Assembly: GCA_016212925.1 (NCBI GenBank)
Contig: JACRDF010000010.1
Span: 338,310 to 402,309 of the forward strand
Length of the DNA: 64,000 bases
Source of the DNA: Desulfomonile tiedjei
Lineage (GTDB): Bacteria > Desulfobacterota > Desulfomonilia > Desulfomonilales > Desulfomonilaceae
Direction: 5' to 3'
Part shown: piece after piece, positions 33,601 through 43,246 of the stretch
Layout of the letters: the number at the start of each line of letters is the position of its first letter
Position numbering within the stretch: the first letter of the stretch is position 1
Notes under the pieces: generated by a model
Told to the model about the DNA's origin: nothing
Database searches by the model: none
What the model saw: the letters and a program-made list of their open reading frames with translations, nothing else
Translations under genes and position numbers: made by a program

Positions 33601-35083
33601 GACGCCTGATATACGAAATCAGCTCCTGTGCCGCCTTGGATGCCGCTTTGATCCGGTCGTAATCAATTGGAACGTTGTTCAAATATTGCAATATCAGGGC
33701 ATCCCCGCGACGAACCGCGGCGGGCAAAATCCCCGCAAAGAAGAACCCCTGTTTTTCGAATTCAGCGGTCAGGTGAAACGTTGCCGGATCGGAAAGATCG
33801 AGGTACAAATTGATTACTTCTGTTCCTTTAAGGCACAGTTCTCTTACTGTAGACCTCAATTCTTCGACCACACGGCTGCCGTATTGGTCAATTTCTATGC
33901 GAGCGAAGTTCAGCGTTCCAATAGTTGTGGTTCTGATTATCGAGTGCGAATCGTCTGCTCGGAAGTCCACGCTCGTTGGCCTGCTAAATTCCGGCACCGG
34001 GCCGAGGTTCTCGTACAGCTTGCCGATGATTTCCATGTGATGTTCAGGAACGTACAGGGCAGCATTCGGAGGCTCTCGGAGGTATTTGAAATGTACGATT
34101 AAGCTGCCGCGTTGGCTTAATTGGTCGGCCAACTCCCTGAATTTCACGGTCGTGGGGATGAAACCAAGAATCAGGGCGCAATCCTTGAATCCGAAGCGAT
34201 GGCCGACCTGTTGGGAATACGTGTGATTGGTTACGGCCTGGCCGAACACACCCATTAAGCCGCGGATTTTAGCTTGTTCAACGAGGTAGCCCGTTAGCTT
34301 GGCAAAGCAGCCCTGGGAACGATATTCAGGCTTTACCACTCCTTGTCCCATTTCAGCTATACGCGAGTTGCTGTCCCATGAAATGAGAGCACAATGCCCT
34401 GCGATTTCGCCGTCAATTACCGCGACAGCGGAGAGGACCCGGCCGCTCTCGTTCAAGGCCGCGAGCTGGTCAGGGTAATAAAGCAGCTCATACCCGTACG
34501 AGTACCCGTAAGCTCGATAAATGCACTTGGAGACCTCGACCGCCTCGGAAGGCTTCATCGCCCGGACAGTGCATTCGAGATCTTGTGGCACCCGCGGCTT
34601 ATCCGCGTTGGGCCTGGCGTAAGGCTCCAGTTCACAAGCCTGGTAATAATCCGTTATGCTTCTGTTCCGCAGATATTTTATCAGGACGGTTTCTTTTCCA
34701 TCACGGCCCAGGTTGTGGAAGCGAACCTCGTCCATATAGTCCTCTATGCACAGCAGTTCGGAAGGACCTTCGTCAGCGTCGACAGAGCATTCTCCGGTTT
34801 GAGTGCGCTGCGGGTCAAGCGGGAGCCCTTTATCGTCTATCGCCACCTTCAGACCCGCGGGAATTCGCTCGCACGATACATCTATGGTGGCGCTTTCATC
34901 GGGGTCGAACGAGTATCGAACCACTTGCGAAACCGCCTGAGAAACACCCAGCTCTATTTTCCGGCAGTCCTCGCCGTCAAACCCGATAAGCCTGGCCACC
35001 CCGGCCGCGTAATTGCCCGCGACGCCTGCGTACTCGACATCCGCGGGTATGGTGAGCTTGGAAAACTGGCACTTTGTTTCCAT
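33572..35083 (-). CDS. Anti-sigma-factor-kinase-like domain fused to GNAT acetyltransferase
   Basis: The protein has 503 residues from the ATG at 35083, with AGAGG five bases upstream. Residues of about 5-125 resemble the RsbW-type HATPase fold (LGVSQAVSQVVRYSFDPDE and VAIDDKGLPLDP), but the usual DNGxG G-boxes are changed, so ATP binding may be lost. Residues of about 165-310 form a GNAT fold (CTVRAMKPSEAVEVSKCIYRAYGYSY, GHCALISWD, then the acetyl-CoA loop VKPEYRSQGCFAKLTGYL). A third region (about 320-485) repeats an acyltransferase-like half with RGDALILQYLNN at the end. The combination suggests regulated protein or small-molecule acetylation. No partner gene is evident. Confidence 0.75.
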   Translation of the reverse strand: METKCQFSKLTIPADVEYAGVAGNYAAGVARLIGFDGEDCRKIELGVSQAVSQVVRYSFDPDESATIDVSCERIPAGLKVAIDDKGLPLDPQRTQTGECSVDADEGPSELLCIEDYMDEVRFHNLGRDGKETVLIKYLRNRSITDYYQACELEPYARPNADKPRVPQDLECTVRAMKPSEAVEVSKCIYRAYGYSYGYELLYYPDQLAALNESGRVLSAVAVIDGEIAGHCALISWDSNSRIAEMGQGVVKPEYRSQGCFAKLTGYLVEQAKIRGLMGVFGQAVTNHTYSQQVGHRFGFKDCALILGFIPTTVKFRELADQLSQRGSLIVHFKYLREPPNAALYVPEHHMEIIGKLYENLGPVPEFSRPTSVDFRADDSHSIIRTTTIGTLNFARIEIDQYGSRVVEELRSTVRELCLKGTEVINLYLDLSDPATFHLTAEFEKQGFFFAGILPAAVRRGDALILQYLNNVPIDYDRIKAASKAAQELISYIRRRDPAGRTFL

Positions 35084-35170
35084 CATCGCCTCTTTAACTA
35101 GTTCGTCATCCCATGATGGAAAATCAACAGCAAGGGCAACTCGCTGTGGGTGCGCAAGCACGAGGCCCGA

Positions 35171-36475
35171 TCATTTTGTCTGGTATCGGGAATAGGTCTC
35201 TTTCATCAAACACGCGCAAACAAAGGCCACCACCGCGGGAACCAGCAGGACCAGAAACATGGTGGAATAAGCATCAGGCGGGTACGACCCCGGTGCGGAC
35301 TCGCCGTACGCATCCAGCGTCCGTCCGACAACCAACTGGAAGACCGCGCCGCCCAGGAAAGGAAAACCATTCACCATTCCCACGGATGTTCCGATGATCT
35401 GGACCGGGAAAAGTTCCTTGGTCACAGTCACGCTTACCACCGCGGGCGCCACCGAAAACAGTGAAAAGAGGAAAAACAAGGGGTAAAGCAAGGGAATCGG
35501 CAAGGCTTGGTAAAAGAATTTTAAAAAGACCAGCTCAGCCACCAGTGCAGCAGAAGTCATTACCAGCACCTTCTTCCTGCTGCGAAGGACACTTTCCGAA
35601 AGAAAGCTCATGCCCAGGCAGCCGAATAGAGTGCCGAAGGCGAGCATGTCCAGAATGCCGCCGGTCTGTGCCCTATTCAGGCCATAGGTATTCATCAGGT
35701 ACGGACCGGCCCATAATCCGCCGAACGAGAAAAAGATCCCTATGGTGCAAAACGCCCAAAGCGCCACAAGCCAGAAATACTTTTCTCCAAAAACTCGCCG
35801 AGCGCCTTGCCACAAAGGTATCTCAATAGCCGGGTTCATTGAAGCGTCCTGAATCCCGGCGCCGCCTGTCGTTGAAGTCGTGGCCAGTTCCGAGGGCCTG
35901 TCTCGCACAATCAGGAACACCAGGACTGCAAGAAGAAGGGTCGCAATTCCTATGATCTCGAACGAAGCCCTCCATCCCCATAATGAAGTGAGGAAAGCGA
36001 GAGGTGAGGCAGCAACCAGCGCACCCAGTCCGCCGGAGGTCACAAATATGGCGTTCATCCTGGAAAACTCGCGTGGGCTGAACCACTCCGAGATGATCTT
36101 CATCGTGGGCGTAAACACCATGCCCGCTCCAACACCGACCATCACCCGGCCGACCAATGCCTCGTCCAGGCGCGGGGCAAGGCCAAAAAGTATGCTGCCG
36201 ATCCCTCCGATTAACAGAAACAGGCTTGCCGATTTGCGAGGGCCAAGGGAGTCTGAAAGCAAGCCTGCGGGCAACTGAATGATTGCGTAGCTGTAAAAAT
36301 AGGTGGATGCCAGAAGCCCCAGGAGGCTCCCGGAAATGGAGAAGGCTTCCTGGAGGTCCACCGCCACCACCGCGGGGCATATCCTGTGAAAGACGGAACC
36401 GACGTAGGCCAGGGACATGATCCCAAAGATGAGCCATCTAATAGGGGGTGCCTTTTGATCGAACGAAATAGTCAT
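35171..36475 (-). CDS. MFS transporter, ACS/UhpT-like branch
   Basis: The protein has 434 residues. Twelve hydrophobic segments; the loop after TM2 reads LPAGLLSDSLGPRKSASL and TM4-5 contains MVGVGAGMVFTPTMKIISEWFSPREFSRMNAIFVTSGGLG, the pattern of the anion:cation symporter and organophosphate families. The long cytoplasmic loop RDRPSELATTSTTGG separates the halves. Substrates in this branch are organic anions such as sugar acids; none is fixed here. The 88 bp to the upstream end of the GNAT gene and shared strand allow co-transcription. Confidence 0.87.
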   Translation of the reverse strand: MTISFDQKAPPIRWLIFGIMSLAYVGSVFHRICPAVVAVDLQEAFSISGSLLGLLASTYFYSYAIIQLPAGLLSDSLGPRKSASLFLLIGGIGSILFGLAPRLDEALVGRVMVGVGAGMVFTPTMKIISEWFSPREFSRMNAIFVTSGGLGALVAASPLAFLTSLWGWRASFEIIGIATLLLAVLVFLIVRDRPSELATTSTTGGAGIQDASMNPAIEIPLWQGARRVFGEKYFWLVALWAFCTIGIFFSFGGLWAGPYLMNTYGLNRAQTGGILDMLAFGTLFGCLGMSFLSESVLRSRKKVLVMTSAALVAELVFLKFFYQALPIPLLYPLFFLFSLFSVAPAVVSVTVTKELFPVQIIGTSVGMVNGFPFLGGAVFQLVVGRTLDAYGESAPGSYPPDAYSTMFLVLLVPAVVAFVCACLMKETYSRYQTK

Positions 36476-36656
36476 TGTATAGTCTCCGGCGCTCCTTTCA
36501 CGGCTCCGCCGGGCTTATTCTTTTCCTTTTCGGAATGTGTTCGCGCACGGTCCTTAGTTGTTAATACATGACCACGGTTTTGTCCAACCGGCGAATGCGT
36601 TTCACACTCCGACTGACATGTAACCATTAACTTCTCCAGGGATTTGTCGATTCTCT

Positions 36657-36808
36657 GTCATTGCGAGGAGTGAAATCCCGCGTTCCGCGGGAAAGCAATC
36701 TCATTTTCGGTAGGACCGGCATCCTGCCGGTCATTCTTATAGACAGGCTGGAAGCCTGTCCCACCACTGGAGATTGCTTCCCCCGCTTTTCAGCGGGGTC
36801 GCAATGAC
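36657..36808. repeat. Compound palindromic repeat, family C with inner palindromes
   Basis: Outer arms gtcattgcgagg and tcgcaatgac enclose aagcaatctc/gagattgctt and, inside these, gaccggcatcctgccggtc and acaggctggaagcctgt. It fills much of the divergent 525 bp gap between the MFS gene and the cobalamin operon; no cobalamin riboswitch was recognised there. Confidence 0.75.
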
Positions 36809-37000
36809 ACGTTTCGGGCGAGTTGTCTCTCTTACAAGACTGCACAGCGACATTTGGCATTCTCCTCACATGGAAAATTGAGCGGCACTTGTGCTAGACT
36901 CCTTCGGATCTGAACGTTGTCGCGATCTCAAAGGCCGGACTTCCGGCAATGAGGTCGTGTCAGAGGTTGAGCATACTCAAGCAGAGTGCATTAAACAGTC

Positions 37001-39574
37001 ATGGCAAATTTCAAACACGGCGGGCGCACAAAAGAATTAGCCGAACGAGCGGGTCTTCCCGAATCGCGATTGCTCGATTTTTCGGCCAATATCAACCCGC
37101 TTGGGCCGCCGGAATGGCTGCGTGCCGTGGTCAGCTCGTCGCTGGAGTCTGTGGTCAACTATCCCGATCCTTACTGCCGGGATCTGAAAAGAGCCGTGGC
37201 ATCCAGATACAATGCTGAATTGGCGGAAGTGCTTGTCGGCAACGGTTCCACCGAGCTGATCTATCTTATCCCTGCGGCACTGCAGAAAAGCCGCGTTATT
37301 GTGCCGGTCCCGTCTTACTCGGATTACGTTTCCGCGTCGGAGCTTGCCGGACTCGAAGCGATCCGAGTTCCGCTCCGAGAAGACCTCAATTTCAGAGTAG
37401 ATTTTGAACAGATTGAGTCCCATCTCACCGGCGATGAGATTGTCTTCCTCGGCCATCCCAACAACCCGACCGGAGCCCCTCTGGATGTAGGCCTTCTAAG
37501 GGCGTTGGCGGCACGCCACCCATCGACGGTCTTTGTAATAGACGAGGCTTTTGTGGACCTGGCACATGAAGTCCCTTCTTTTTCGGCCGATCGGGCCGCG
37601 GACATCATCGTGCTGATTTCACTGACCAAGACCTTTGCCATACCGGGCCTGCGTCTGGGGTGCGCTCTGGCTGAACCGAAACTGGTGCGCAAGGTCGAAG
37701 CAATCCAACAGCCCTGGTCGGTAAATCGGATTTCGCAGGCTGTCGGTTGCGCCGCGATGGCGGATTCCGATTACGTTGCGACTAGCCGCACCTTCGTGCA
37801 TGAACAACGCCAAAGCCTGGCAGCTCAGATCAAGTCCATCCCGGGACTGAAGGTCTATCCGGGGCACGCGAATTTTCTGCTCGTACGAATCGACCGCGGT
37901 GACATTGAAGCTCATGGCCTGGCTGCCAAATTACTTGAGCGTGGTATTGCCATCCGCGTATGCGACAATTTTGAAGGGCTGGACAAGCGCTATTTCCGTG
38001 TTGCAGTGAGGACCGCAGAAGAGAATTCTCGGCTGGTGGAATCCCTCGGAGAGGCCTTGGGCTTAACAAGCCGGACTCGAAGACGGCCCACGCGGCCGGC
38101 GATAATGTTCCAGGGGACAAGCTCCAACGCGGGGAAGAGCGTCTTGACCGCGGCCCTTTGCCGGATACTTTTGCAGGACGGCTATCGCGTGGCTCCGTTC
38201 AAGTCCCAAAACATGTCGCTGAACTCTTTTGTGACACGAGCCGGCGGTGAAATGGGGCGGGCGCAGGTGGTTCAGGCCCAGGCATGCCGCCTGGAGCCGG
38301 ACGTGCGCATGAATCCCATTCTGCTCAAGCCCAACAGCGACACGGGCAGCCAGGTAATAATCAATGGCAAACCTGTCGGCAATATGGACGTGCTGGAATA
38401 CGTGGAATACAAGCCTCAGGCCTTTGCCTCCGCGTGTGAAGCGTTTGATTCGCTGGCCGCGGACTTTGACGTTGTGGTCCTGGAGGGCGCGGGCAGCCCT
38501 GCGGAGGTAAACCTCAAGCATCACGACATAGCGAACATGAAGATGGCCAAGTATGCAAATTCACCGGTCATCCTCGTGGGAGACATCGACCGGGGAGGGG
38601 TGTTCGGCTCATTTGTGGGCACCATGGAGGTTTTGGCTGAGTGGGAGCGTCGGCTGGTTGCAGGGTTCTTGGTGAACCGTTTTCGAGGCAGGGCTGATAT
38701 CCTCTCGGATGCTTTGGACTATACGGAGCGGCATACCGGCCGGCCTGTAATAGGGGTAGTCCCGTTCCTTCAGAACCTCGGCCTGCCCGAAGAGGATTCC
38801 GTGACCTTTAAGAGCGGCTTCTTCGACGATCATCGCCCGCAGGGGGACCATGTGGAAATTGCGGTGATTGACCTGCCCCATATTTCCAACTTCACGGATT
38901 TCGACGCTTTCCGAACGGAACCGGACGTGCGGCTGCGTGTGGTGAGATCGTCTGAAGACCTTGATCGTCCTGACGCGATAATCTTGCCGGGAAGCAAAAA
39001 CGTGCCCGGCGACCTCGCTCACCTCCGCGAAAATGGGCTCGCAGACAAGATTTCAAGTCTTGGCCGGAGCGGTCGGACCGAAATAGTAGGCGTTTGCGGC
39101 GGCTTCCAGATGATCGGACAAAGCATCGCGGATCCCCATAAAATAGAGTCGGATGGACAAACCATTGAGGGCCTGGGCCTTCTGAAGCTATCAACAGTAA
39201 TGGCCATCGAGAAGACGCTTACGAGGGTTCGCGCGGTTCATTTGGAATCAGGCCAGCAAGTCACAGGATACGAAATCCACCACGGCCAAACCCGGTCCGA
39301 CGAAACCCGGCCGATGATACGACGCGACGACGGCCAGATCGAGGGGGTCGGATCCCCGGACGGAGGCCGCTGTTGGGGAACGTATTTGCACGGAATATTC
39401 GATGCGGACGGGTTCCGGCGATGGTTCATCGACAGGCTTAGGGTCCGAAAGGGGTTACCCGCGCTGGGCAAGATCGCCGGCCGATACAATTTGGAGCCGG
39501 CCATCGACAGGTTGGCCGACGCGGTTCGCTGCAACATCAAAATGGACTTCATTTACAAGCAACTGGGGCTTTGA
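37001..39574 (+). CDS. CobD-CobQ fusion: threonine-phosphate decarboxylase plus cobyric acid synthase
   Basis: The protein has 857 residues. Residues 1-355 are a PLP-dependent decarboxylase of the CobD/HisC type ([34 protein letters not shown], and the PLP Lys in [14 protein letters not shown]) that makes (R)-1-aminopropan-2-ol phosphate. After a short basic linker ([11 protein letters not shown]), residues of about 366-857 are CobQ: P-loop GTSSNAGKS, an [21 protein letters not shown] segment, the amidotransferase Cys in GVCGGFQM and His in GTYLHGIFD. CobQ amidates four side chains of adenosylcobyrinic diamide. Both act late in corrinoid assembly, so the fusion links aminopropanol supply to cobyrate formation. 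It heads the operon. Confidence 0.93.
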   Translation: MANFKHGGRTKELAERAGLPESRLLDFSANINPLGPPEWLRAVVSSSLESVVNYPDPYCRDLKRAVASRYNAELAEVLVGNGSTELIYLIPAALQKSRVIVPVPSYSDYVSASELAGLEAIRVPLREDLNFRVDFEQIESHLTGDEIVFLGHPNNPTGAPLDVGLLRALAARHPSTVFVIDEAFVDLAHEVPSFSADRAADIIVLISLTKTFAIPGLRLGCALAEPKLVRKVEAIQQPWSVNRISQAVGCAAMADSDYVATSRTFVHEQRQSLAAQIKSIPGLKVYPGHANFLLVRIDRGDIEAHGLAAKLLERGIAIRVCDNFEGLDKRYFRVAVRTAEENSRLVESLGEALGLTSRTRRRPTRPAIMFQGTSSNAGKSVLTAALCRILLQDGYRVAPFKSQNMSLNSFVTRAGGEMGRAQVVQAQACRLEPDVRMNPILLKPNSDTGSQVIINGKPVGNMDVLEYVEYKPQAFASACEAFDSLAADFDVVVLEGAGSPAEVNLKHHDIANMKMAKYANSPVILVGDIDRGGVFGSFVGTMEVLAEWERRLVAGFLVNRFRGRADILSDALDYTERHTGRPVIGVVPFLQNLGLPEEDSVTFKSGFFDDHRPQGDHVEIAVIDLPHISNFTDFDAFRTEPDVRLRVVRSSEDLDRPDAIILPGSKNVPGDLAHLRENGLADKISSLGRSGRTEIVGVCGGFQMIGQSIADPHKIESDGQTIEGLGLLKLSTVMAIEKTLTRVRAVHLESGQQVTGYEIHHGQTRSDETRPMIRRDDGQIEGVGSPDGGRCWGTYLHGIFDADGFRRWFIDRLRVRKGLPALGKIAGRYNLEPAIDRLADAVRCNIKMDFIYKQLGL

Positions 39575-40539
39575 TGGCGCTGGAATACCAGATCCTGCTC
39601 GCCTTGGCCCTTGATATTGTCCTGGGCGACCCGCGTTGGTTGCCGCATCCTGTTAAATTTATCGGGCGATTCGCCATTTTGCTGGAACAGCCCCTCCGCA
39701 GGATAGCAAAGAACCCCCGGCTTGCAGGCATCGCAACAGCGGCCTCGGTAATTCTTGTGACCGCGGGATTGACCTACGGCATAGTGCGCCTGGCCGCGAT
39801 TGTGCACCCTGCATTCGGTGAGGCTGTATCCGTATGGATCATTTACACGGGTCTGGCCGCACGGGACATGATCGACCACAGCGTCGAGGTCTGGAAAGCC
39901 CTCGCTGCGGGGGATCTCGACGAAGCAAGAATCAAGGTCGGGATGATTTGCGGCCGTGATACCGAGGCTCTTGACTCCAGCGGCGTCATCCGTGCCACAG
40001 TGGAAAGTGTTTCGGAGAACATGGTGGACGGTGTGACGGCCCCGTTGTTTTTCGCGGTCATCGGAGGCCCGGTTGGAATTATGGCCTACAAGGCCGTGAG
40101 CACGCTTGATTCCACCTTCGGGTATAAGAACGAGAGGTATCGGGAATTCGGATGGGCATCGGCAAAGCTGGACGATGTGGCCGCGTTTGTTCCCAGCAGG
40201 CTTACGGCCATTCTGGTCCCGATCGCGGCTTTGATTCTCAGGCAACGGGCTTTGAATTCGCTGAGGGTATTCCTTCGCGACCGAAACAAACACCCGAGCC
40301 CAAACGCGGGCCAATCGGAAGCAGCGATGGCCGGCGCACTGGGCCTGCGTCTGGGAGGTCTCAGTCATTATCAGGGGAAACCATCCAACAAGCCTGAATT
40401 GGGTGACCCGCTGGTAGGTCCCGAGCCGTACCATATCAGGACTGCCAATTCCATGATGCTGGTGACCTCTGGCATCACGCTGCTGGCCTTTTTGGTCTTG
40501 CGCCTCCTTCTGGTTCAGGCATGGAGTGGAACCGTTTGA
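39574..40539 (+). CDS. cbiB: Adenosylcobinamide-phosphate synthase (CbiB/CobD)
   Basis: The protein has 321 residues; its ATG overlaps the TGA of the fusion gene by one base. The family signature is at the N-terminus (ALALDIVLGDPRWLPHPVKFIGR) and the conserved GRDTEALDSSGVIRATVESVSENMVDGVTAPLFFAVIGGPVG stretch follows. Four to five TM segments make it an integral membrane protein. It joins cobyric acid to aminopropanol phosphate, the product of the CobD domain just upstream. Length and motifs are normal. Confidence 0.95.
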   Translation: MALEYQILLALALDIVLGDPRWLPHPVKFIGRFAILLEQPLRRIAKNPRLAGIATAASVILVTAGLTYGIVRLAAIVHPAFGEAVSVWIIYTGLAARDMIDHSVEVWKALAAGDLDEARIKVGMICGRDTEALDSSGVIRATVESVSENMVDGVTAPLFFAVIGGPVGIMAYKAVSTLDSTFGYKNERYREFGWASAKLDDVAAFVPSRLTAILVPIAALILRQRALNSLRVFLRDRNKHPSPNAGQSEAAMAGALGLRLGGLSHYQGKPSNKPELGDPLVGPEPYHIRTANSMMLVTSGITLLAFLVLRLLLVQAWSGTV

Positions 40540-40555
40540 GGTTTTCCGCTGACAC

Positions 40556-41968
40556 TTGTGGAGGAAAAGGAGTTTAACCCTGTCCTGCCCCAGAATAGTC
40601 ATAGCAGGCGCGAACAGTGGTGTAGGCAAGACCACCGTATCGCTCGGCCTTGTCGTGGCCCTGAAGAAGCGCGGGCTAAAGGTTCAGACCTTTAAAGTGG
40701 GGCCGGACTATCTCGACCCGACATACCTGTCGCTGGCTTCGGAGCGGCCCTGCTACAACCTCGACGGCTGGATGACCGGCAACGACTACGTGCAAGACCT
40801 CTTTGCCAGGGCTTCCGCGGATGCCGACATTGCTGTAATTGAAGGAGTCATGGGGCTTTTCGACGGCGCTGATTTTGACAGCCTCGAAGGAAGCACAGCC
40901 CAAATCGCCATGTGGCTGGACTCCCCGGTGCTGCTGCTTGTAAACGTGCATGGTGTAGCCCGAAGTCTTGCCCCTATTGTCAAAGGTTTTGCCGAATTTG
41001 AACCGAGCTTGAATATTGCTGGTGTGATCTCGAACCACTGCGGTTCCGCGCGGCACGGAGAATGGTTGGCAGAGGCGCTGAAGTTCTCTCGGCTCCCCCA
41101 ACAAGTGGGCGCGGTTCCCAGGGGCGCTTTCTCGGAGCTTCCGAATCGACATCTTGGTCTTGTCACTGCTGATACCGGGATTCTGACACCCACTATCCTG
41201 GACTCTCTGGGAGAAGCAGTCGAACGTCACTTGAACGTTGCAGCAATCCTGAAAAAAGCTCAGGCCTTCGCGCCGTTCCAGCACACAAATGTGACGGCTG
41301 CTCCGCAGCCATCAGGGAGGCCCGTCAGAATAGGCTTAGCCTGTGACCAGGCCTTTCACTTCTATTACCTGGACAACTTGGAAGAATTTGAGCGGAACGG
41401 ATGCGACCTGATACGTTTTTCGCCCTTGGAGGATAGCGAATTGCCGCGGGGAATCGATGGGATATATATCGGCGGCGGATATCCTGAGGAGTTCGCTGAA
41501 CGGCTCGCTCAAAACACGAAGATGCTGCGAGCTTTCAAGGACTTTGGTGAAGCGGGCAAGCCGATTTACGCAGAGTGCGGCGGGCTGATGTACTTGGCCC
41601 AAGGAATTGAAACGCTGGACGGGAAGCGCCACAATCTTGTCGGACTATTTCCCGCATGGACCAGAATGCTGGACCGGCTCAGATCGTTAGGATATGTTGA
41701 AGTGAAGTTCACGCATGACTCCCTTTTCGGAAAGCGGGGAGACAAGCTCAGGGGCCACGAATTCCACTACTCGGAGCTTGTGGGCGAGGAATGGCAAGAA
41801 TCCGGTTGGACCGCCGCGTATAATGTGCAACACCGGCGGGCCACCAAGGCTGTGCCGGAGGGATTTCAGAAGGGCAGAATTCTGGTCAGCTATATTCACA
41901 TGCATTTTGCATCAAAGCCTGAATCCATAAGGCATTTCTTGGGCATTTGCCGGGAAGGTGTTCGGTGA
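40556..41968 (+). CDS. cbiA: Cobyrinate a,c-diamide synthase (CbiA/CobB)
   Basis: The frame gives 470 residues from a TTG at 40556. A CTG at 40580, seven bases after AAAGGAG, fits the RBS better and gives 462 residues, so the start is unresolved. The P-loop GANSGVGKTT, the segment FKVGPDYLDPTYL and the amidotransferase parts (nucleophile Cys in AECGGLMYL, His in SYIHMHFAS) are all present. The enzyme uses ATP and glutamine to amidate side chains a and c of cobyrinic acid. It follows cbiB closely. Next comes a 570 bp gap with repeats before cbiC. Confidence 0.94.
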   Translation: MWRKRSLTLSCPRIVIAGANSGVGKTTVSLGLVVALKKRGLKVQTFKVGPDYLDPTYLSLASERPCYNLDGWMTGNDYVQDLFARASADADIAVIEGVMGLFDGADFDSLEGSTAQIAMWLDSPVLLLVNVHGVARSLAPIVKGFAEFEPSLNIAGVISNHCGSARHGEWLAEALKFSRLPQQVGAVPRGAFSELPNRHLGLVTADTGILTPTILDSLGEAVERHLNVAAILKKAQAFAPFQHTNVTAAPQPSGRPVRIGLACDQAFHFYYLDNLEEFERNGCDLIRFSPLEDSELPRGIDGIYIGGGYPEEFAERLAQNTKMLRAFKDFGEAGKPIYAECGGLMYLAQGIETLDGKRHNLVGLFPAWTRMLDRLRSLGYVEVKFTHDSLFGKRGDKLRGHEFHYSELVGEEWQESGWTAAYNVQHRRATKAVPEGFQKGRILVSYIHMHFASKPESIRHFLGICREGVR

Positions 41969-42094
41969 TGCTGGGGACGTGAATTAGACAGATGCGGTGC
42001 CAAGTGTTGTAGGGGCGGTTCGTGAACCGCCCCCACCTGGGCATCCCTGCGCTCCGGCGTTTTGAGATGGCCTTCGTGCAGTGCGCTTATGCAT

Positions 42095-42165
<71 letters not shown>

Positions 42166-42364
42166 GAACGGAACGCTCCTTTCGGCAGCTCTTAGAATTA
42201 CCAAGAGCACAGGATCACCTCCCGCCGAGCGATTGTTTATGGTACAACGGCGTCAGGAGGAAAGGCCGAGGAAATTTTTCAGATCGAGGTTGAAAGACGT
42301 TCCTCTGATGGAGGCTCCCAATGTTGGGGAGAATTTTTGTCATAACAGCAATTGTCACCATCAT

Positions 42365-42381
42365 TGTAGCATATTGCTACA
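42365..42381. promoter_or_regulatory. Operator-like palindrome upstream of cbiC
   Basis: TGTAGCA, TAT, TGCTACA is a perfect 7-3-7 palindrome in an AT-rich patch 162 bp before cbiC, next to TTGTCA and AAAATATAT words that could be promoter elements. It may be a regulator site for the cbiC-J transcript. I looked for a cobalamin riboswitch here and did not find its conserved core. Confidence 0.4.
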
Positions 42382-42542
42382 AAATATATGTGTGGTGGAA
42401 TGTGTTCATCCCACCGATATGGGAAACGATTTGATTTCTTAATATCTCAGGCATGGCCAGCAATGCCGATAATTGATCGGGAAGCCACCAGCGTAAGCGG
42501 TGCTTGGTATGACATGTGTCATCGCTCTCAGAGAAGGAAGGT

Positions 42543-43229
42543 ATGAAAACGGACAACCCCTCTAAACCGCTTATTCATGGCCTCTATAAGCGCCCCATGA
42601 GTGGAGAGCAAATAGAACAGCGCTCCTTCGAGATAATCGACCAAGAGGCGCCGGCGCATGACTTCTCTCCGGCCCAGTGGGAGATCGTGAGGCGCATGAT
42701 CCACACCACCGCTGATTTTTCCCTTGCCCGAGAGGTGCGGTTTTCCCCGGATGCGGTTGATTCCGGCGTGGCTGGATTGCGAGCAGGCGCTCCTGTATAT
42801 GTGGATTCCAACATGATCAAATCGGGGCTGTCTCTGGCCCGGCTGAGGCAAGTTCGCTCTGAATACGGCCCAGCCGATATTCAGTGTCATGTGGCTGATG
42901 ACGATGTGGCCAAGGCGGCACGTGAGAACGGACTTCCCCGCTCCCTTTTCGCAGTGCGAAAGGCCCGGGCTGTTTTGCATGGGAGCATTGCAGTCTTCGG
43001 CAACGCTCCTGTGGCTTTGATGGAGCTGAATCGCCTCATCATGGAGGATGGCATCAAACCGTCTCTGGTCGTGGCAATGCCGGTGGGCTTTGTCCACGTG
43101 GTGGAGAGCAAGGAAGAGCTGATGTCCCTGGATGTCCCGTTCATAGCGATCGCGGGCAGACGGGGAGGGAGTCCGCTGGCTGTGAGCACCTTGCATGCGC
43201 TTTGCTCAGTGGCGTTACGCCAGGGCTGA
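42543..43229 (+). CDS. cbiC: Precorrin-8X / cobalt-precorrin-8 methylmutase (CbiC/CobH)
   Basis: The protein has 228 residues from the ATG at 42543 with AAGGAAGG upstream; a GTG at 42516 is less likely. Family features are SGEQIEQRSFEIIDQEAP, the His-containing segment IVRRMIHTTADF, and VYVDSNMIKSGLS, then GNAPVALMELNRLI and MPVGFVHVVESKEEL. It moves the C-11 methyl to C-12, giving cobyrinic acid. It opens the second half of the cobalamin block. Confidence 0.94.
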   Translation: MKTDNPSKPLIHGLYKRPMSGEQIEQRSFEIIDQEAPAHDFSPAQWEIVRRMIHTTADFSLAREVRFSPDAVDSGVAGLRAGAPVYVDSNMIKSGLSLARLRQVRSEYGPADIQCHVADDDVAKAARENGLPRSLFAVRKARAVLHGSIAVFGNAPVALMELNRLIMEDGIKPSLVVAMPVGFVHVVESKEELMSLDVPFIAIAGRRGGSPLAVSTLHALCSVALRQG

Positions 43230-43246
43230 CCGAAGATTTGGATGGA

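Noticed and set aside
36809..37000. Cobalamin riboswitch before the CobD-CobQ fusion
   Set aside because: The conserved B12-box region (gCCACTG and partners) was not found; only repeats and a short leader are present.
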